Assembly: GCA_021786265.1 (NCBI GenBank)
Contig: JAJYNP010000273.1
Coordinates: forward strand, 1 to 64,000
Direction: 5' to 3'
Origin: Chloroflexota bacterium
GTDB taxonomy: Bacteria > Chloroflexota > Limnocylindria > Limnocylindrales > CSP1-4
Length of the DNA stretch: 64,000 nucleotides
In this document: piece after piece, positions 40,196-49,274 of the stretch
Layout: every line of letters begins with the position of its first letter
Numbering within the stretch: the stretch's first letter is position 1
Notes under the pieces: model-generated
What the model saw: only the letters and a program-made list of their open reading frames with translations
Databases searched by the model: none
What the model was told of the DNA's origin: nothing
Translations under genes and position numbers: made by a program

Positions 40196-42309
40196 GCAAC
40201 CCACCGTGCCTCCGGCTGGCGTTCGAAGTCCCGCACCTCAGCCAGGGCCGCGACATCCACGACCAGGGCCACGCTGCCGTCCGGCAGCACCGTCGCCCCG
40301 GCGATGCCTCGTCGCGATCCGGGCAGCTCGGCCAGTGACTTCAGCACGATCTCCTGCTCGCCGAGCAGGGCGTCGACGTCGAGGGCGAATGCGGCTGGCC
40401 CGGATTGCACCACCACCAGGTTCGCCTCCGGGGCAGGCGGCGTCGCCGCCTGCCGATCGTCGAGGACTGCCGCGAGCTGACGGACCGGCAGCGCGCGGCC
40501 CCGCAGCACCACCACCCGATGCCCACGGACCGAGCCGAGCGCGGACCGGTCGACCCGCACGATCTCCACGACGCCGGCCAGGGGCAAGGCACAGACGCGG
40601 CCGCCGGCCCGCACCAGCAGCGCCGGCATGATGGCGAGCGTCAGTGGCAACGACAGCTCGAACCGGGTCCCTCGACCGAGGTCGCTGTGAACGGTCACCC
40701 GCCCGCCGAGGCGCTCGATGTTGGTCCGCACCACATCCGTGCCCACGCCACGGCCCGACACATCGGTGACCGCACGGGCGGTGCTGAACCCGGGTGCGAA
40801 GATCAGCTGGATGGCGGCTTCGTTGGTCAGCGCCGCCGCCGCCTGCTCGGACAGCATCCCCCTGGCCACTGCCGCGGCCCGCACCTCGCGCGGGTCGACG
40901 CCGCGCCCGTCGTCCTCGACGACGATCGTGATGCGCCCCTCACCATGCCAGGCCGCGAGCCGGAGCCGTCCCACCGGGGGCTTCCCGGCCGCGCGCCTGT
41001 CGTCAGGCAGCTCGATGCCGTGGTCGATGGCATTGCGCACGAGGTGCCCGAGAGGGTCGCCCACCTGCTCGAGTACGGACCGGTCGAGCTCGGTTTCCTG
41101 CCCTTCGATCACCAGCTGCACGTCCTTGCCCAGGCGCACCGCGAGATCGCGGGTGACGCGCGGGAAGCGGTTGAAGACCGTGGCGATCGGCAGCATGCGC
41201 AGGCGCGTGACCTGGTCCTGCAGCTGGCTGGCGATGCGCGCGTACTGTTGGGCGCCCTCCTGGGTCTCGGCCGCCAGCGGGTCGTCGTGCCCGAGCCGCT
41301 CCTCGACCAACCGGGCCTGGCGCAGCAGGCGTGTCTTGTGCACGACGAGCTCGCCCACCAGGTTCATCAACTCATCGAGGCGTCCCACGTCGATGCGGAT
41401 CGTGTGCTGTGCCAGGCTCAGACGCTCACCCGCCAGGACGAGGCGCTCGTCGGGAGTGGTCCGGCGGGCCTCCGGGCCGAGGTCCACCTGGCGGCGGTCC
41501 ACCGTCGGCAGGGCGGGTGAGGCTCGGTGATCCGCGGCCACGGCATCCACGGCCAGCTCGTCGATCAGCCCGATGCGGCCTCGCAGCCGGTCGAGATCGG
41601 CGCCGTCAAGGGCCACGAGCAACCAGAGCCTTGCGGCTTCGACTCCCGCCTCGAGCGCGTCGCGCGACGGCTCGGACGCCACCAGGGCCCCTGATTCCTC
41701 GGCCTCCAGGAACGCCTGCAGCAGGCGCACGGCCTTCCACGGCGATTGCTCGTCTGCCGCACAGCGCAGCACCGCCCGTGGTGCGCCGGGCCCCGCCGGA
41801 TTCGCTCGGAGCAGCGCCGAAAGCAGTTCCTGCTCTGCCGCCGCGCCGGGTGGGTTCGAGCCGGGCATGACGACGCCGATCCCCGGGGCCCTGGCGTCGC
41901 GCTCACCCCTGGCGTCGGCGAGCAGGTCGGCAAGCCGGTCGGCCAGTGGCTCGGCGCGCTCGGTACGCGTCTCACCGGCGCTGACCTCCTCGACCAGGAC
42001 GCGCAGCACGTCGACCGTCTCGAGCAGCGCGCCCATGAACGGTTCGAGGTTGGCGATGTGGCCCTCGCGCAGGGCTCCGAGCACACTCTCGGCCACGTGC
42101 GTGAGTGCGGCCATGCGCGAGTGACGAATGGTGGCCGCGGAGCCCTTCAGCGTGTGCGCGGCGCGGAACACCTCGTTGACGGTGCCGGGCTCCATGCCTC
42201 CCCGCTCCAGGGCGAGCAGGCCCTGCTCCAGCCGTTCGATCTGTTCAAGCGACTCTCCGATGAAGAGCTGCTCGTCGCCCGGTTGCAGGTCGAGCGCCAG
42301 TTGCGCCAA
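40192..42309 (-). CDS. cheA: Chemotaxis histidine kinase CheA
   Basis: A 705 aa protein. Domains: P1 HPt with phosphorylated His52 (AAHTLKGSAATIRHSRM); P2-like region to ~300; P3 dimerisation (IRIDVGRLDELMNLVGELVV); P4 ATPase with LVRNAIDHGIELPDDRRAAG (N box), EDDGRGVDP (G1) and GRGVGTDVV (G2); P5 CheW-like domain to the end. I chose TTG 42309 because GGAGG lies 7 nt upstream and the protein then begins directly with the HPt domain; the frame is open to 42366. A sigma-28-like site lies ~75 bp upstream. Confidence 0.95.
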   Translation of the reverse strand: MAQLALDLQPGDEQLFIGESLEQIERLEQGLLALERGGMEPGTVNEVFRAAHTLKGSAATIRHSRMAALTHVAESVLGALREGHIANLEPFMGALLETVDVLRVLVEEVSAGETRTERAEPLADRLADLLADARGERDARAPGIGVVMPGSNPPGAAAEQELLSALLRANPAGPGAPRAVLRCAADEQSPWKAVRLLQAFLEAEESGALVASEPSRDALEAGVEAARLWLLVALDGADLDRLRGRIGLIDELAVDAVAADHRASPALPTVDRRQVDLGPEARRTTPDERLVLAGERLSLAQHTIRIDVGRLDELMNLVGELVVHKTRLLRQARLVEERLGHDDPLAAETQEGAQQYARIASQLQDQVTRLRMLPIATVFNRFPRVTRDLAVRLGKDVQLVIEGQETELDRSVLEQVGDPLGHLVRNAIDHGIELPDDRRAAGKPPVGRLRLAAWHGEGRITIVVEDDGRGVDPREVRAAAVARGMLSEQAAAALTNEAAIQLIFAPGFSTARAVTDVSGRGVGTDVVRTNIERLGGRVTVHSDLGRGTRFELSLPLTLAIMPALLVRAGGRVCALPLAGVVEIVRVDRSALGSVRGHRVVVLRGRALPVRQLAAVLDDRQAATPPAPEANLVVVQSGPAAFALDVDALLGEQEIVLKSLAELPGSRRGIAGATVLPDGSVALVVDVAALAEVRDFERQPEARWVA

Positions 42310-42383
42310 GGCGGTTCCTCCGTGGCTCAGGTGGCGGCCGGCGCGTGCGGAGCGCACTCCTGCCACTCGTCACACCCCTACAG

Positions 42384-42410
42384 GGATCGGCCGCCAGGCC
42401 GCAGCGCTGA
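42384..42410 (-). promoter_or_regulatory. Candidate sigma-28-like promoter before cheA
   Basis: On the reverse strand: TCAGCGCT, an 11-nt spacer, GCCGATCC, in the short gap between cheA and the gene upstream of it. The -10 box is good; the -35 box is weak. Confidence 0.35.
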
Positions 42411-42438
42411 AGGCGCGTCCAGCTCTCGGCAGCCGGGG

Positions 42439-42759
42439 TCAGGCGAGCGCCGCGTAGGCCGTCAGCGCGTGCAGCATCTGCGCCAGTGTCGCGGTGGACA
42501 CCAGGCGCAGGAGCCGTCCGCTGCCGTCGAGAACGAACGCCCGCGGGTCGCGGGATCCGGGGTCGGCGTCGAACAGGACGCGGAACTCCTGATCGCGAAA
42601 CTCGACATCGGCCTGGACGCCCGCGAGACGCCACGACACCCCGTGCACGCCATTGAGACCCGGCACGGCGATCGCGCTGGGTCCCGGCATGCCGGTGCGG
42701 ACGACGGTCACATCAGGAGTGCGCATCGGAACTGGGAGGGGAATCGGCGGCGCGCTCAC
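42439..42759 (-). CDS. Small protein of unknown function upstream of cheA
   Basis: A 106 aa frame from GTG 42759; ATG 42726 is an alternative giving 95 aa. Third positions are GC-rich as in real genes. The sequence has alternating strands (VSWRLAGVQADVEFRDQEFR, VLFDADPGSRDPRAFVLDGS) and a C-terminal helix (ATLAQMLHALTAYAALA). I do not recognise it. It lies 31 bp downstream of the response regulator. Confidence 0.5.
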   Translation of the reverse strand: MSAPPIPLPVPMRTPDVTVVRTGMPGPSAIAVPGLNGVHGVSWRLAGVQADVEFRDQEFRVLFDADPGSRDPRAFVLDGSGRLLRLVSTATLAQMLHALTAYAALA

Positions 42760-42790
42760 CGAGCTTGAGCGTGCGGCGCCGCTGGGCGCC

Positions 42791-43459
42791 CTACCCGTGC
42801 CGCTCCAGCAGGCCGCCGCGCAGGGCGATGACCGCGGCTTGCGTTCGGTCGGCCGCGTGCAGCTTCCAGATCAGGTTCTGCACGTGCTTCTTGGTGGTGT
42901 CCTCGGCGATCCGCAGGCGCACCCCGATCTCCTTGTTCGTCAGGCCCTCGGCCACGAGGGCCAGCACGTCCAGCTCGCGCCGCGTGAGCGAGTACATCTC
43001 GCGCGGGTCGATGGGCCGCTCCAACGCATCGTCGGCCATGGACGCCAGGGCGTCGCGCAGCAGGTGCGGATCGATCGCGAGTTGTCCGTCGGCCACCCGG
43101 GCGATCGTCTCGAGGACCTCGGCGCTGGACGCATCCTTGAGCAGGTACCCGGCCGCACCCAGCCGCACGGCTTCGGTCAGGTAGCCGCGGTCCTCGAAGA
43201 AGGTGACGATGACGACGGCCGTGTCCGGGAGGAGCTGCCGGATGCGAGGCAGACAGCTCAGGCCGTCCTCGCCCGGCATGCGGATGTCGAGCAGCACGAC
43301 CGTGGGACGGAGCTGGCGGGCCTGTTCGAGCGCGGATCGACAGTCCGGCGCCTCGCCGACCACGGTTACCCACTCTGCCGCCGCCAACATGCCCCGGAGG
43401 CCGCGCCGTGCCAGCTCATGGTCGTCGACGAGCAGCACGCGAACCTCGCGCGGTGCCAC
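42791..43459 (-). CDS. NarL/FixJ-family response regulator
   Basis: A 222 aa protein: receiver domain with VRVLLVDDHELARRGLRGML, phosphosite in VVLLDIRMPGEDGL and GYLLKDASS, then a LuxR-type helix-turn-helix (LTRRELDVLALVAEGLTNKE, IAEDTTKKHVQNLIWKLHA). It is 2 bp after its cognate kinase gene. Target genes are unknown; the location suggests control of motility or chemotaxis genes. Confidence 0.92.
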   Translation of the reverse strand: MAPREVRVLLVDDHELARRGLRGMLAAAEWVTVVGEAPDCRSALEQARQLRPTVVLLDIRMPGEDGLSCLPRIRQLLPDTAVVIVTFFEDRGYLTEAVRLGAAGYLLKDASSAEVLETIARVADGQLAIDPHLLRDALASMADDALERPIDPREMYSLTRRELDVLALVAEGLTNKEIGVRLRIAEDTTKKHVQNLIWKLHAADRTQAAVIALRGGLLERHG

Positions 43460-43461
43460 GG

Positions 43462-44781
43462 TCAGCCCTCCTCGCTCTGGGTCGGTCGCTCGCCGGCCAC
43501 GTGGCGGCCGAGCGGGACGGAGATCCGCACCCGCGTCCCCGCACCAGTGGCGCTGCGGATGGTGGCGGTACCGCCCAGCCAGTGCGCCTGGCGCACGAGG
43601 CCGAGCAGCCCCAGGTGTCCGTCATCCGCAGCCCTGGAGGCCGCGAGCGGGTTGAACCCACAACCGTCGTCCCGGACCTCGACAACCGCGCGGCTACCCC
43701 GGACCGCCAGCGACACGTCGATCCGGGCGGCGCGTGCGTGCCGCAACGCGTTGGTGACGGCCTCGCTCGCGGCTCCATACAGCGTCCGTTCGGTGGTCGG
43801 CACGAGCCGTGGCAGGCGACCACTCACGGTGATCTCCGGGGGCGGCGCCCCGTGGTCGTCACCGGCGCGCTCGTCCCGCAGAACCCGGATGCGCATCTCC
43901 AGCGCCGGCCCGAGCCCGAGCTCCTCGAGCCCGGGCGGCATCAGGCCGCGCAGCACGGCGCGGGCCTCCGCGATGGCGGTGGCCAGGTGTTCCGACGCCA
44001 GCTGGAGCTGCTCGTCGAGCGGGGCGTCCGGACGCGCCCGCGCGCGGGCCGCCTCCAGGTGGCGGTGCGCGGCCACCAGTGACTGCGCCGCGGTGTCGTG
44101 CAGGCGGTGGGCGATGCCGACGCGGGTCTGCTCCAGCTGCTCGAGCGCGTCACGGGCAAGGGCGTCGAACCGGCGACGGCTGCGGTCCAGCTCGCGCACC
44201 TGCCGCTGCGCGGCGTGGTAGAGCTCCTCGTATTCGTCCCCCGTCACGATCATCTGCGCCAGGGCCGCCGCAGTCGAGCGCCGCCGGACGGCGGCCATCT
44301 CGCGCGTCCGCACCCGCCAGGCGGTCAGCCTCGCCGGGTCACGCAGCGCCCGCGCCGCCGCGAGCACGGCACGGGGGTGCGCGTCGCCGGCAAGCCGCAC
44401 GGCGTTCCGCAGCGTGGGGCCGCCAACGCGCACCCGCCGGGCGATGACGCTCGCCTGGCGAGGCGTGGGACGCGCGAGACGCAGGACCGCCACCTGGCGC
44501 CTGGAACCACGCGGCGCCGGGAAGGCGAGCAGCCCTACTCCTGCGGCGCAGCGGCCGCGAGCCGGCCGGCCCGTTGCCAGCACGCGTCGGACAACCGACT
44601 CCGGGCAACGGCGGCAGAAGGCCAGTCCGATGTCGTTGGTGCAGACGGCGGCGCAGAACGGGTCGGCATCCTCCCACCCTGCGACGAACAGGACGGCCGG
44701 CGATGCGGCACCGTCGACGGCTCCACCCTCCCAGAGCTCCGCCGACGCGAGCAGGTCGATGGCCTCCCTCGGCGCCTCCAT
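43462..44781 (-). CDS. Cytosolic NarL-type histidine kinase with PocR-like sensor
   Basis: A 439 aa protein with no membrane segment. Residues ~5-90 resemble a PocR ligand-binding domain: cysteines at 43, 47, 56, 59 and 78 in DPFCAAVCTND, AFCRRCPESV and GRCAAGVGLLAFP. A helical linker leads to a HisKA_3 dimerisation domain with the phosphorylated His in GIAHRLHDTAAQ, then an ATPase domain (EAVTNALRHARAARIDVSLA, VRDDGCGFNP, GHLGLLGL). PocR-type domains bind small hydrocarbon derivatives in known cases; the Cys cluster could also hold a metal. Divergent from flgC. Confidence 0.85.
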   Translation of the reverse strand: MEAPREAIDLLASAELWEGGAVDGAASPAVLFVAGWEDADPFCAAVCTNDIGLAFCRRCPESVVRRVLATGRPARGRCAAGVGLLAFPAPRGSRRQVAVLRLARPTPRQASVIARRVRVGGPTLRNAVRLAGDAHPRAVLAAARALRDPARLTAWRVRTREMAAVRRRSTAAALAQMIVTGDEYEELYHAAQRQVRELDRSRRRFDALARDALEQLEQTRVGIAHRLHDTAAQSLVAAHRHLEAARARARPDAPLDEQLQLASEHLATAIAEARAVLRGLMPPGLEELGLGPALEMRIRVLRDERAGDDHGAPPPEITVSGRLPRLVPTTERTLYGAASEAVTNALRHARAARIDVSLAVRGSRAVVEVRDDGCGFNPLAASRAADDGHLGLLGLVRQAHWLGGTATIRSATGAGTRVRISVPLGRHVAGERPTQSEEG

Positions 44782-44937
44782 GGATCCGTGAGTCTACGCG
44801 CCCCGGAAGGGGGCAGTTCGACGGTCCCATCCCGCCGGTACCATCCGCCGGCAGCTTTGCGGGTGGACCCCGATGTTGTCGCGGGCCCGGGCTGCCGATG
44901 CTGGTGCGCGTCGCCGATCGATACAGGGAGGTGGCGC
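44782..44937 (+). promoter_or_regulatory. Divergent promoter region between the kinase gene and flgC
   Basis: 156 bp that must drive the flgC-to-flgE operon and the kinase gene. A possible sigma-70-like pair is TTCGAC (44817-44822) and TACCAT (44839-44844), 16-nt spacer, toward flgC. No sigma-28-like pair was found, consistent with early (class 2-type) expression. Confidence 0.3.
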
Positions 44938-45348
44938 ATGAGTCTCTTCGACACGCTTCGCGTGGCCGGCTCGGGCCTCACGGCCGAGCGGCTGCGGATG
45001 GACGTCGCGGCCAGCAACATCGCCAACGCGGATACCACCGGCACCGCGTCCAGCGGCCCCTACCAGCCCGAGGCGGTGGTCTTCACGCCGTACCAGGTCG
45101 GGACGGACCCCGCCGCGCACGGTGTCATGGCCGCCGCCATCGTCAGCCCGACACCGGCCACGCGCCAGACCTACGACCCGGGCAACCCGGCGGCCAATGC
45201 GCAGGGGTACGTCGCGGCGCCCGCAGTGGACGTCGCCGCCCAGATGGCGGACCTGCTCGGCGCCTCGCGCTCGTTCCAGCTCGACGCGACGGTGGCGCAG
45301 GCAGCCAAGCAGAGCGCGCTGGATGCGCTCGACCTGGGACAGGCGTGA
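44938..45348 (+). CDS. flgC: Flagellar basal-body rod protein FlgC
   Basis: A 136 aa protein started at ATG 44938 after GGGAGG. N-terminus FDTLRVAGSGLTAERLRMDV, AASNIANADTTG; C-terminus QMADLLGASRSFQLDATVAQ. This is the proximal rod. It heads a long operon, but its usual partner flgB lies 7 kb downstream. Confidence 0.92.
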   Translation: MSLFDTLRVAGSGLTAERLRMDVAASNIANADTTGTASSGPYQPEAVVFTPYQVGTDPAAHGVMAAAIVSPTPATRQTYDPGNPAANAQGYVAAPAVDVAAQMADLLGASRSFQLDATVAQAAKQSALDALDLGQA

Positions 45349-45350
45349 CG

Positions 45351-45731
45351 ATGGCGGGCATCGCCTCGGTCGGCGCGCTCGGCAGCCTTACCGCCACCGG
45401 CGGCGCGACATCGATCCTCGGTGGGGCAACGGCATCGGTCGGCGGTCCGGGGGCCCTCGACGGCCCTGGTGGCGCCACTGGGTCCGGCCAGCCCGGACCA
45501 GGCAGCGCCGACGGCTTCCTCGACTCGCTGAGCCAGGCGCTCAGCGGTCTCAACACTCAGCTTACAGATGCCAACCAGGCGATGGGCCAGTTCGCCGCGG
45601 GTGGATCGTCCGCCGATCTCGGGACCGTCATGCTGCAGATGCAGGAAGCGTCCCTCAGCCTCAACCTGGGGACGCAGGTCCGCAACGGACTGCTCGACGC
45701 GTACCGGCAGATCATGGCCCTCCAGGTCTGA
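45351..45731 (+). CDS. fliE: Flagellar hook-basal body protein FliE
   Basis: A 126 aa protein. After a Gly/Ala-rich N-terminus the FliE core is clear: FLDSLSQALSGLNTQLTDAN, GTVMLQMQEASLSLNLGTQV, RNGLLDAYRQIMALQV. It joins the MS ring and rod. ATG 45351 or GTG 45345. It is 2 bp after flgC. Confidence 0.9.
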   Translation: MAGIASVGALGSLTATGGATSILGGATASVGGPGALDGPGGATGSGQPGPGSADGFLDSLSQALSGLNTQLTDANQAMGQFAAGGSSADLGTVMLQMQEASLSLNLGTQVRNGLLDAYRQIMALQV

Positions 45732-45743
45732 GAGACACCCCCC

Positions 45744-47417
45744 GTGTCCGAGCTCGGCGGCCAGCTCCGCCATCTCGTCGCGCAGCTCTCGCTGGCGCAG
45801 CGGCTCTGGATCGCCGGCGCGGCGGCCGCGTCGGCGCTGCTCATGGTGGCGTTCGTCGCCATCGCCGGGCAGCCGGACTACCAGCCCGCCTTCACGCGTC
45901 TCTCGCCCACCACGGCCGGCGCCATCAGCGCCTCGTTGCGCACGGCCAAGATCCCCTTCCAGGTCACCGACGCGGGGGCCACCATCCTCGTGCCCACCTC
46001 ACAGGTCTCCGCGGCCCGGGTGGCGGCTGGGACGGCCGCGTCGGCCGGCAGCGACACGCAGGGTTTCTCGCTCTTCGACAACACCGGACTCGGCATGTCG
46101 CAGTTCGACGAACAGGTGACCTATCAGCGCGCGTTGCAGGGCGAGCTCACGCAGACGATCGAGGCGATGGATGGGGTCGCGTCGGCCCAGGTCGCGATCG
46201 TCCCGGCACAGCAAGGTCTGTTCGCCAGCCAGGATCAGCCGGCCAGCGCATCGGTGATGGTGCAGATGCGCGATGGGCAGGCCCCGTCCGACGCGCTGGT
46301 GCGTGGCGTTGCCGCCACGGTGGCGGGTGCGGTGCCGGGACTCACCCCGGACAACGTGACTGTCGTCGACGAGGCGGGGCACGTTCTGGCGGGACCCGGT
46401 GACACCGTGGGCACCGACGCCATGACAGCCCAGGCGCAGATCCAACGCGACGACGAAGCCAAGGTGGAGGAGCTCCTGGATCAGACGCTCGGCCCCGCCC
46501 ACGCCGCAGTCTCGGTGGCGGCCACCCTCGACTTCGACAAGGTCCAGCAGCAGGTCACCACGTACACCCCTGTGAACACCGGCCAGTGGACGCCGGTCAG
46601 CGTGCAACGCAGCACCGAGACGTACACGGGCAGCGGCGCGGCGACCGCCGGCGGGATCCCGGGTGCCGAGTCGAACGTGCCTGGCCTCGTCACCTATCCA
46701 GGCGTGCCACAGGCGACCGCGGCTCCCGCGGGCTCGTCGCTGCCCGGCGCCTCGGCAGCGCCCACACCGAGCGTGGCGCCCACACCGTCCGCATCGCCGA
46801 TCGCGAGCGCTGGTCCCACCGCATCGCCGGCCTACAGCAAGACCCAGGAAACCGTCAACTACGACCTGTCGCAGACGGTCGCGAACATCGTGAAGCAGCC
46901 TGGCTCGATCGAGCGCCTGAGCGTAGCCGTCCTGGTCGATCAGCAGGCGCTCAATGGGATCAACCCGGACGTCCTCAAGCAGAGCATCGCGGCGGCCATC
47001 GGCGTCGATCCCACCCGTGGCGACGTCGTCTCGCTGACGGCGGTCCCCTTCGCCAGGCCCCTCGCCACATCCGCGGGGCCCTTGCCGCCGGGCGCGTTGC
47101 AGCAGGCCGGCAGCATGGTGCCGAGCGCACTCGGCATCCTGATCGGACTCGCCCTGCTCTTCGTGTTCTGGCGCAACACCCGGGCGCTGCGCCGGCGTGG
47201 CGAGGAGATTACCGTGCTCGGGGCGCCGGGCCTGCGCGAACTCGGCGCTGGCACGGCCAACGCGGCCATCGGAGCGATGCCCGAAGCACCCGAGCTGGCC
47301 GAGGGCAGCCCGCATGCGAGGGTGCAGCAACAATTGCGCACCGTCGCCGACCAGCGCCCCGACGCCCTCGTGAACCTCATGAACCAGTGGCTCATCGATG
47401 AGGCCGGGCGGCGATGA
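45744..47417 (+). CDS. fliF: Flagellar MS-ring protein FliF
   Basis: A 557 aa protein with two membrane segments (RLWIAGAAAASALLMVAFVA near the N-terminus and MVPSALGILIGLALLFVFW near residue 460). YscJ-type ring domains lie between (PDYQPAFTRLSPTTAGAISA, QVTYQRALQGELTQTIEAMD, GVASAQVAIVPA), then a long Pro/Ser-rich beta-collar region and a C-terminal FliG-binding tail (PDALVNLMNQWLIDE). It starts at GTG 45744 and overlaps fliG by 4 bp. Confidence 0.95.
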   Translation: MSELGGQLRHLVAQLSLAQRLWIAGAAAASALLMVAFVAIAGQPDYQPAFTRLSPTTAGAISASLRTAKIPFQVTDAGATILVPTSQVSAARVAAGTAASAGSDTQGFSLFDNTGLGMSQFDEQVTYQRALQGELTQTIEAMDGVASAQVAIVPAQQGLFASQDQPASASVMVQMRDGQAPSDALVRGVAATVAGAVPGLTPDNVTVVDEAGHVLAGPGDTVGTDAMTAQAQIQRDDEAKVEELLDQTLGPAHAAVSVAATLDFDKVQQQVTTYTPVNTGQWTPVSVQRSTETYTGSGAATAGGIPGAESNVPGLVTYPGVPQATAAPAGSSLPGASAAPTPSVAPTPSASPIASAGPTASPAYSKTQETVNYDLSQTVANIVKQPGSIERLSVAVLVDQQALNGINPDVLKQSIAAAIGVDPTRGDVVSLTAVPFARPLATSAGPLPPGALQQAGSMVPSALGILIGLALLFVFWRNTRALRRRGEEITVLGAPGLRELGAGTANAAIGAMPEAPELAEGSPHARVQQQLRTVADQRPDALVNLMNQWLIDEAGRR

Positions 47418-48424
47418 AGGCGCTGGCCGAGCCCGACGACGGGGCGCGCAAGGCCGCCGCGCTGCTGATCGCGCTGGGAACCACGGCGGCCGCCAGACTG
47501 CTGGCCCTCATGCCCCCGGAATCGGTGGAGCGCGTGGCCGGCGAGCTGCTGCAGATGCCGCACCTCGACGCTGAGACCCGGGACACCATCCTCGAGGAGT
47601 CCTACGTCGGCGTCTTCCAGGACGTGGGCGCGCTGTCGGGCGGCGAGTCTTACGCGGTGCGGGTCTTTGCCGAGGCCTTCGGGGAGGACCGCGCCCGCGT
47701 CCTGCTCACGAAGGTGCGCGAGGCGCAACAGGAACAGCCCTTCGAGTTTCTCCGCAGCGCCGACCCCATGCAGGTGGCGGAGTTCCTGACCATTGAGCAC
47801 CCCCAGACGATTGCGCTGGTCCTCGCGCACCTCGACGCACGGCACGCGGCCGCCATCCTCATGCAGCTGGAGCCAGGCCTGCAGGTCGATGTCGCGCAAC
47901 GCATCGCGCTGATGGAGCAGACGACTCCCGAGATGATCGCGCTCGTCGAAGACGGGCTCCGCCGCCGTCTCTCCTCGCTGGTCACCGAGACCACGGCGGT
48001 CGGCGGCGTGCGGCCGCTGGCGCACGTGCTCAACCAGGTGGACCGCAGCACCGAGCGCGAGATCCTGGGGGGCCTGGCTGCGCACGATCCGGCGCTCGCC
48101 GACCAGGTGCGGCGCCTGATGTTCGTGTTCGAGGACGTGCTGAAGCTGGACGACCGCGCGATGCAGACAGTCGTCCGCAACGTCGATACCAAGGACCTCG
48201 CGCTCGCCCTGCGCAACGCCAGCGAGGCCGTGCGCGCGCGCTTCCTCTCGAACATGTCCCAGCGCGCCGCCGAGATGCTCACCGAAGAGATGTCGCTGGC
48301 CACCCAGGTGCGCCTCAAGAACGTCGAGGAGGCGCAGCAACGCATCGTCGAGGTCATCAAGCGGCTCGAGGAACAGGACGAGATCGTGATCGACCGAGGC
48401 GACGGTGGCGATGTCCTGGTCTGA
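47414..48424 (+). CDS. fliG: Flagellar motor switch protein FliG
   Basis: A 336 aa protein of normal length: N-terminal FliF-binding domain (ARKAAALLIALGTTAAARLL), middle domain (IEHPQTIALVLAHLDARHAA), and C-terminal torque helix with charged residues (LMFVFEDVLKLDDRAMQTVV, RNVDTKDLALALRN, EMLTEEMSLATQVRLKNVEE). It interacts with MotA. Starts in the ATGA overlap with fliF. Confidence 0.96.
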   Translation: MKALAEPDDGARKAAALLIALGTTAAARLLALMPPESVERVAGELLQMPHLDAETRDTILEESYVGVFQDVGALSGGESYAVRVFAEAFGEDRARVLLTKVREAQQEQPFEFLRSADPMQVAEFLTIEHPQTIALVLAHLDARHAAAILMQLEPGLQVDVAQRIALMEQTTPEMIALVEDGLRRRLSSLVTETTAVGGVRPLAHVLNQVDRSTEREILGGLAAHDPALADQVRRLMFVFEDVLKLDDRAMQTVVRNVDTKDLALALRNASEAVRARFLSNMSQRAAEMLTEEMSLATQVRLKNVEEAQQRIVEVIKRLEEQDEIVIDRGDGGDVLV

Positions 48425-49274
48425 GCACATCATTCGAGCGGCACCCGGGGTCGCGCCGGAGCCGGGTGACCCGGCGGGCCAGCGCGCGCGCGATGCCGCG
48501 ACGGCACCGGACGGCGAGGGGCCGCCCCGCGCCCGACAGGTGCTGCGCGGTCGTCCCATCCGTCCCGTCGTCGCCGACGGCCGCCTCGGACGGCCACAGC
48601 CGTCCGAGGCCCCCACCCCCGCGACGCACACCCGCTCTCAGCCTGGGCCGGCGCTCGACCCGGCGTCGGGCACGGCGTCCGACGCGCCCGACGAGCCAAG
48701 TCCGGGACCCGTGGCCAGTCTGGACCCCGAGGGCGTGGCACGCATCAGGGCCGCCGCCGAGGCGCGCGGCTACGCCGACGGCCATGCTCGCGCTGCCGCC
48801 GAACTGGAGGCACAACTCGCCGCGGTGGCGGAGCTCGCCGCACAGCTCGAGGCGAGTGCGCCGCATGAGGCAGCCGTGGTCGCGCGGGCGGTGATCGAAC
48901 TGGCCCTGGCCGTCGCACACCACGTACTGGACCGCCAGGTGAGCGCGGACCCGACGCTCCTGGTCGGCCTGATCGAACGCACACTGCAGGGCGTCAACGG
49001 GAGCCCCGAGGCACGCGTGTACCTCCATCCCGACGCCGTCGAGCCGGTGCGCGAAGCGTGGGAGGCGACGTACGGGAGCGCATACCTCGGCAAGCGCTGG
49101 GTGTTCGCCGCGGACCCGCGGCTGCCGCGTGGCGGTTGCTCGATCCGTCACGAACACGGCGTGGTGGAGGCCGGGCTCGAGGTGGCGCTCGACGAGATCC
49201 GGTTGGCGCTGGAGCGCACGGTGCCCGCGGTCGCTCGCGCCGGCACGCCGCGCGACGCGGAGGACGCTGCATGA
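48411..49274 (+). CDS. fliH: Flagellar export ATPase regulator FliH
   Basis: A 287 aa protein. The N-terminal ~100 residues are Pro/Ala-rich. The rest is helical with the FliH layout: RIRAAAEARGYADGHARAAA (AxxxG repeats), then ELALAVAHHVLDRQVSADPT, LPRGGCSIRHEHGVVEAGLE and DEIRLALERTVP. It binds FliI. ATG 48411 is used; GTG 48405 is also possible. It overlaps fliG by 14 bp and fliI by 4 bp. Confidence 0.88.
   Translation: MSWSEHIIRAAPGVAPEPGDPAGQRARDAATAPDGEGPPRARQVLRGRPIRPVVADGRLGRPQPSEAPTPATHTRSQPGPALDPASGTASDAPDEPSPGPVASLDPEGVARIRAAAEARGYADGHARAAAELEAQLAAVAELAAQLEASAPHEAAVVARAVIELALAVAHHVLDRQVSADPTLLVGLIERTLQGVNGSPEARVYLHPDAVEPVREAWEATYGSAYLGKRWVFAADPRLPRGGCSIRHEHGVVEAGLEVALDEIRLALERTVPAVARAGTPRDAEDAA

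Noticed and set aside
44893..44918. GCCGATGC and GCCGATCG before flgC as sigma-28 -10 boxes
   Set aside because: Neither has a TCAAG-like -35 box at the right distance, and flgC is expected to be an early gene.
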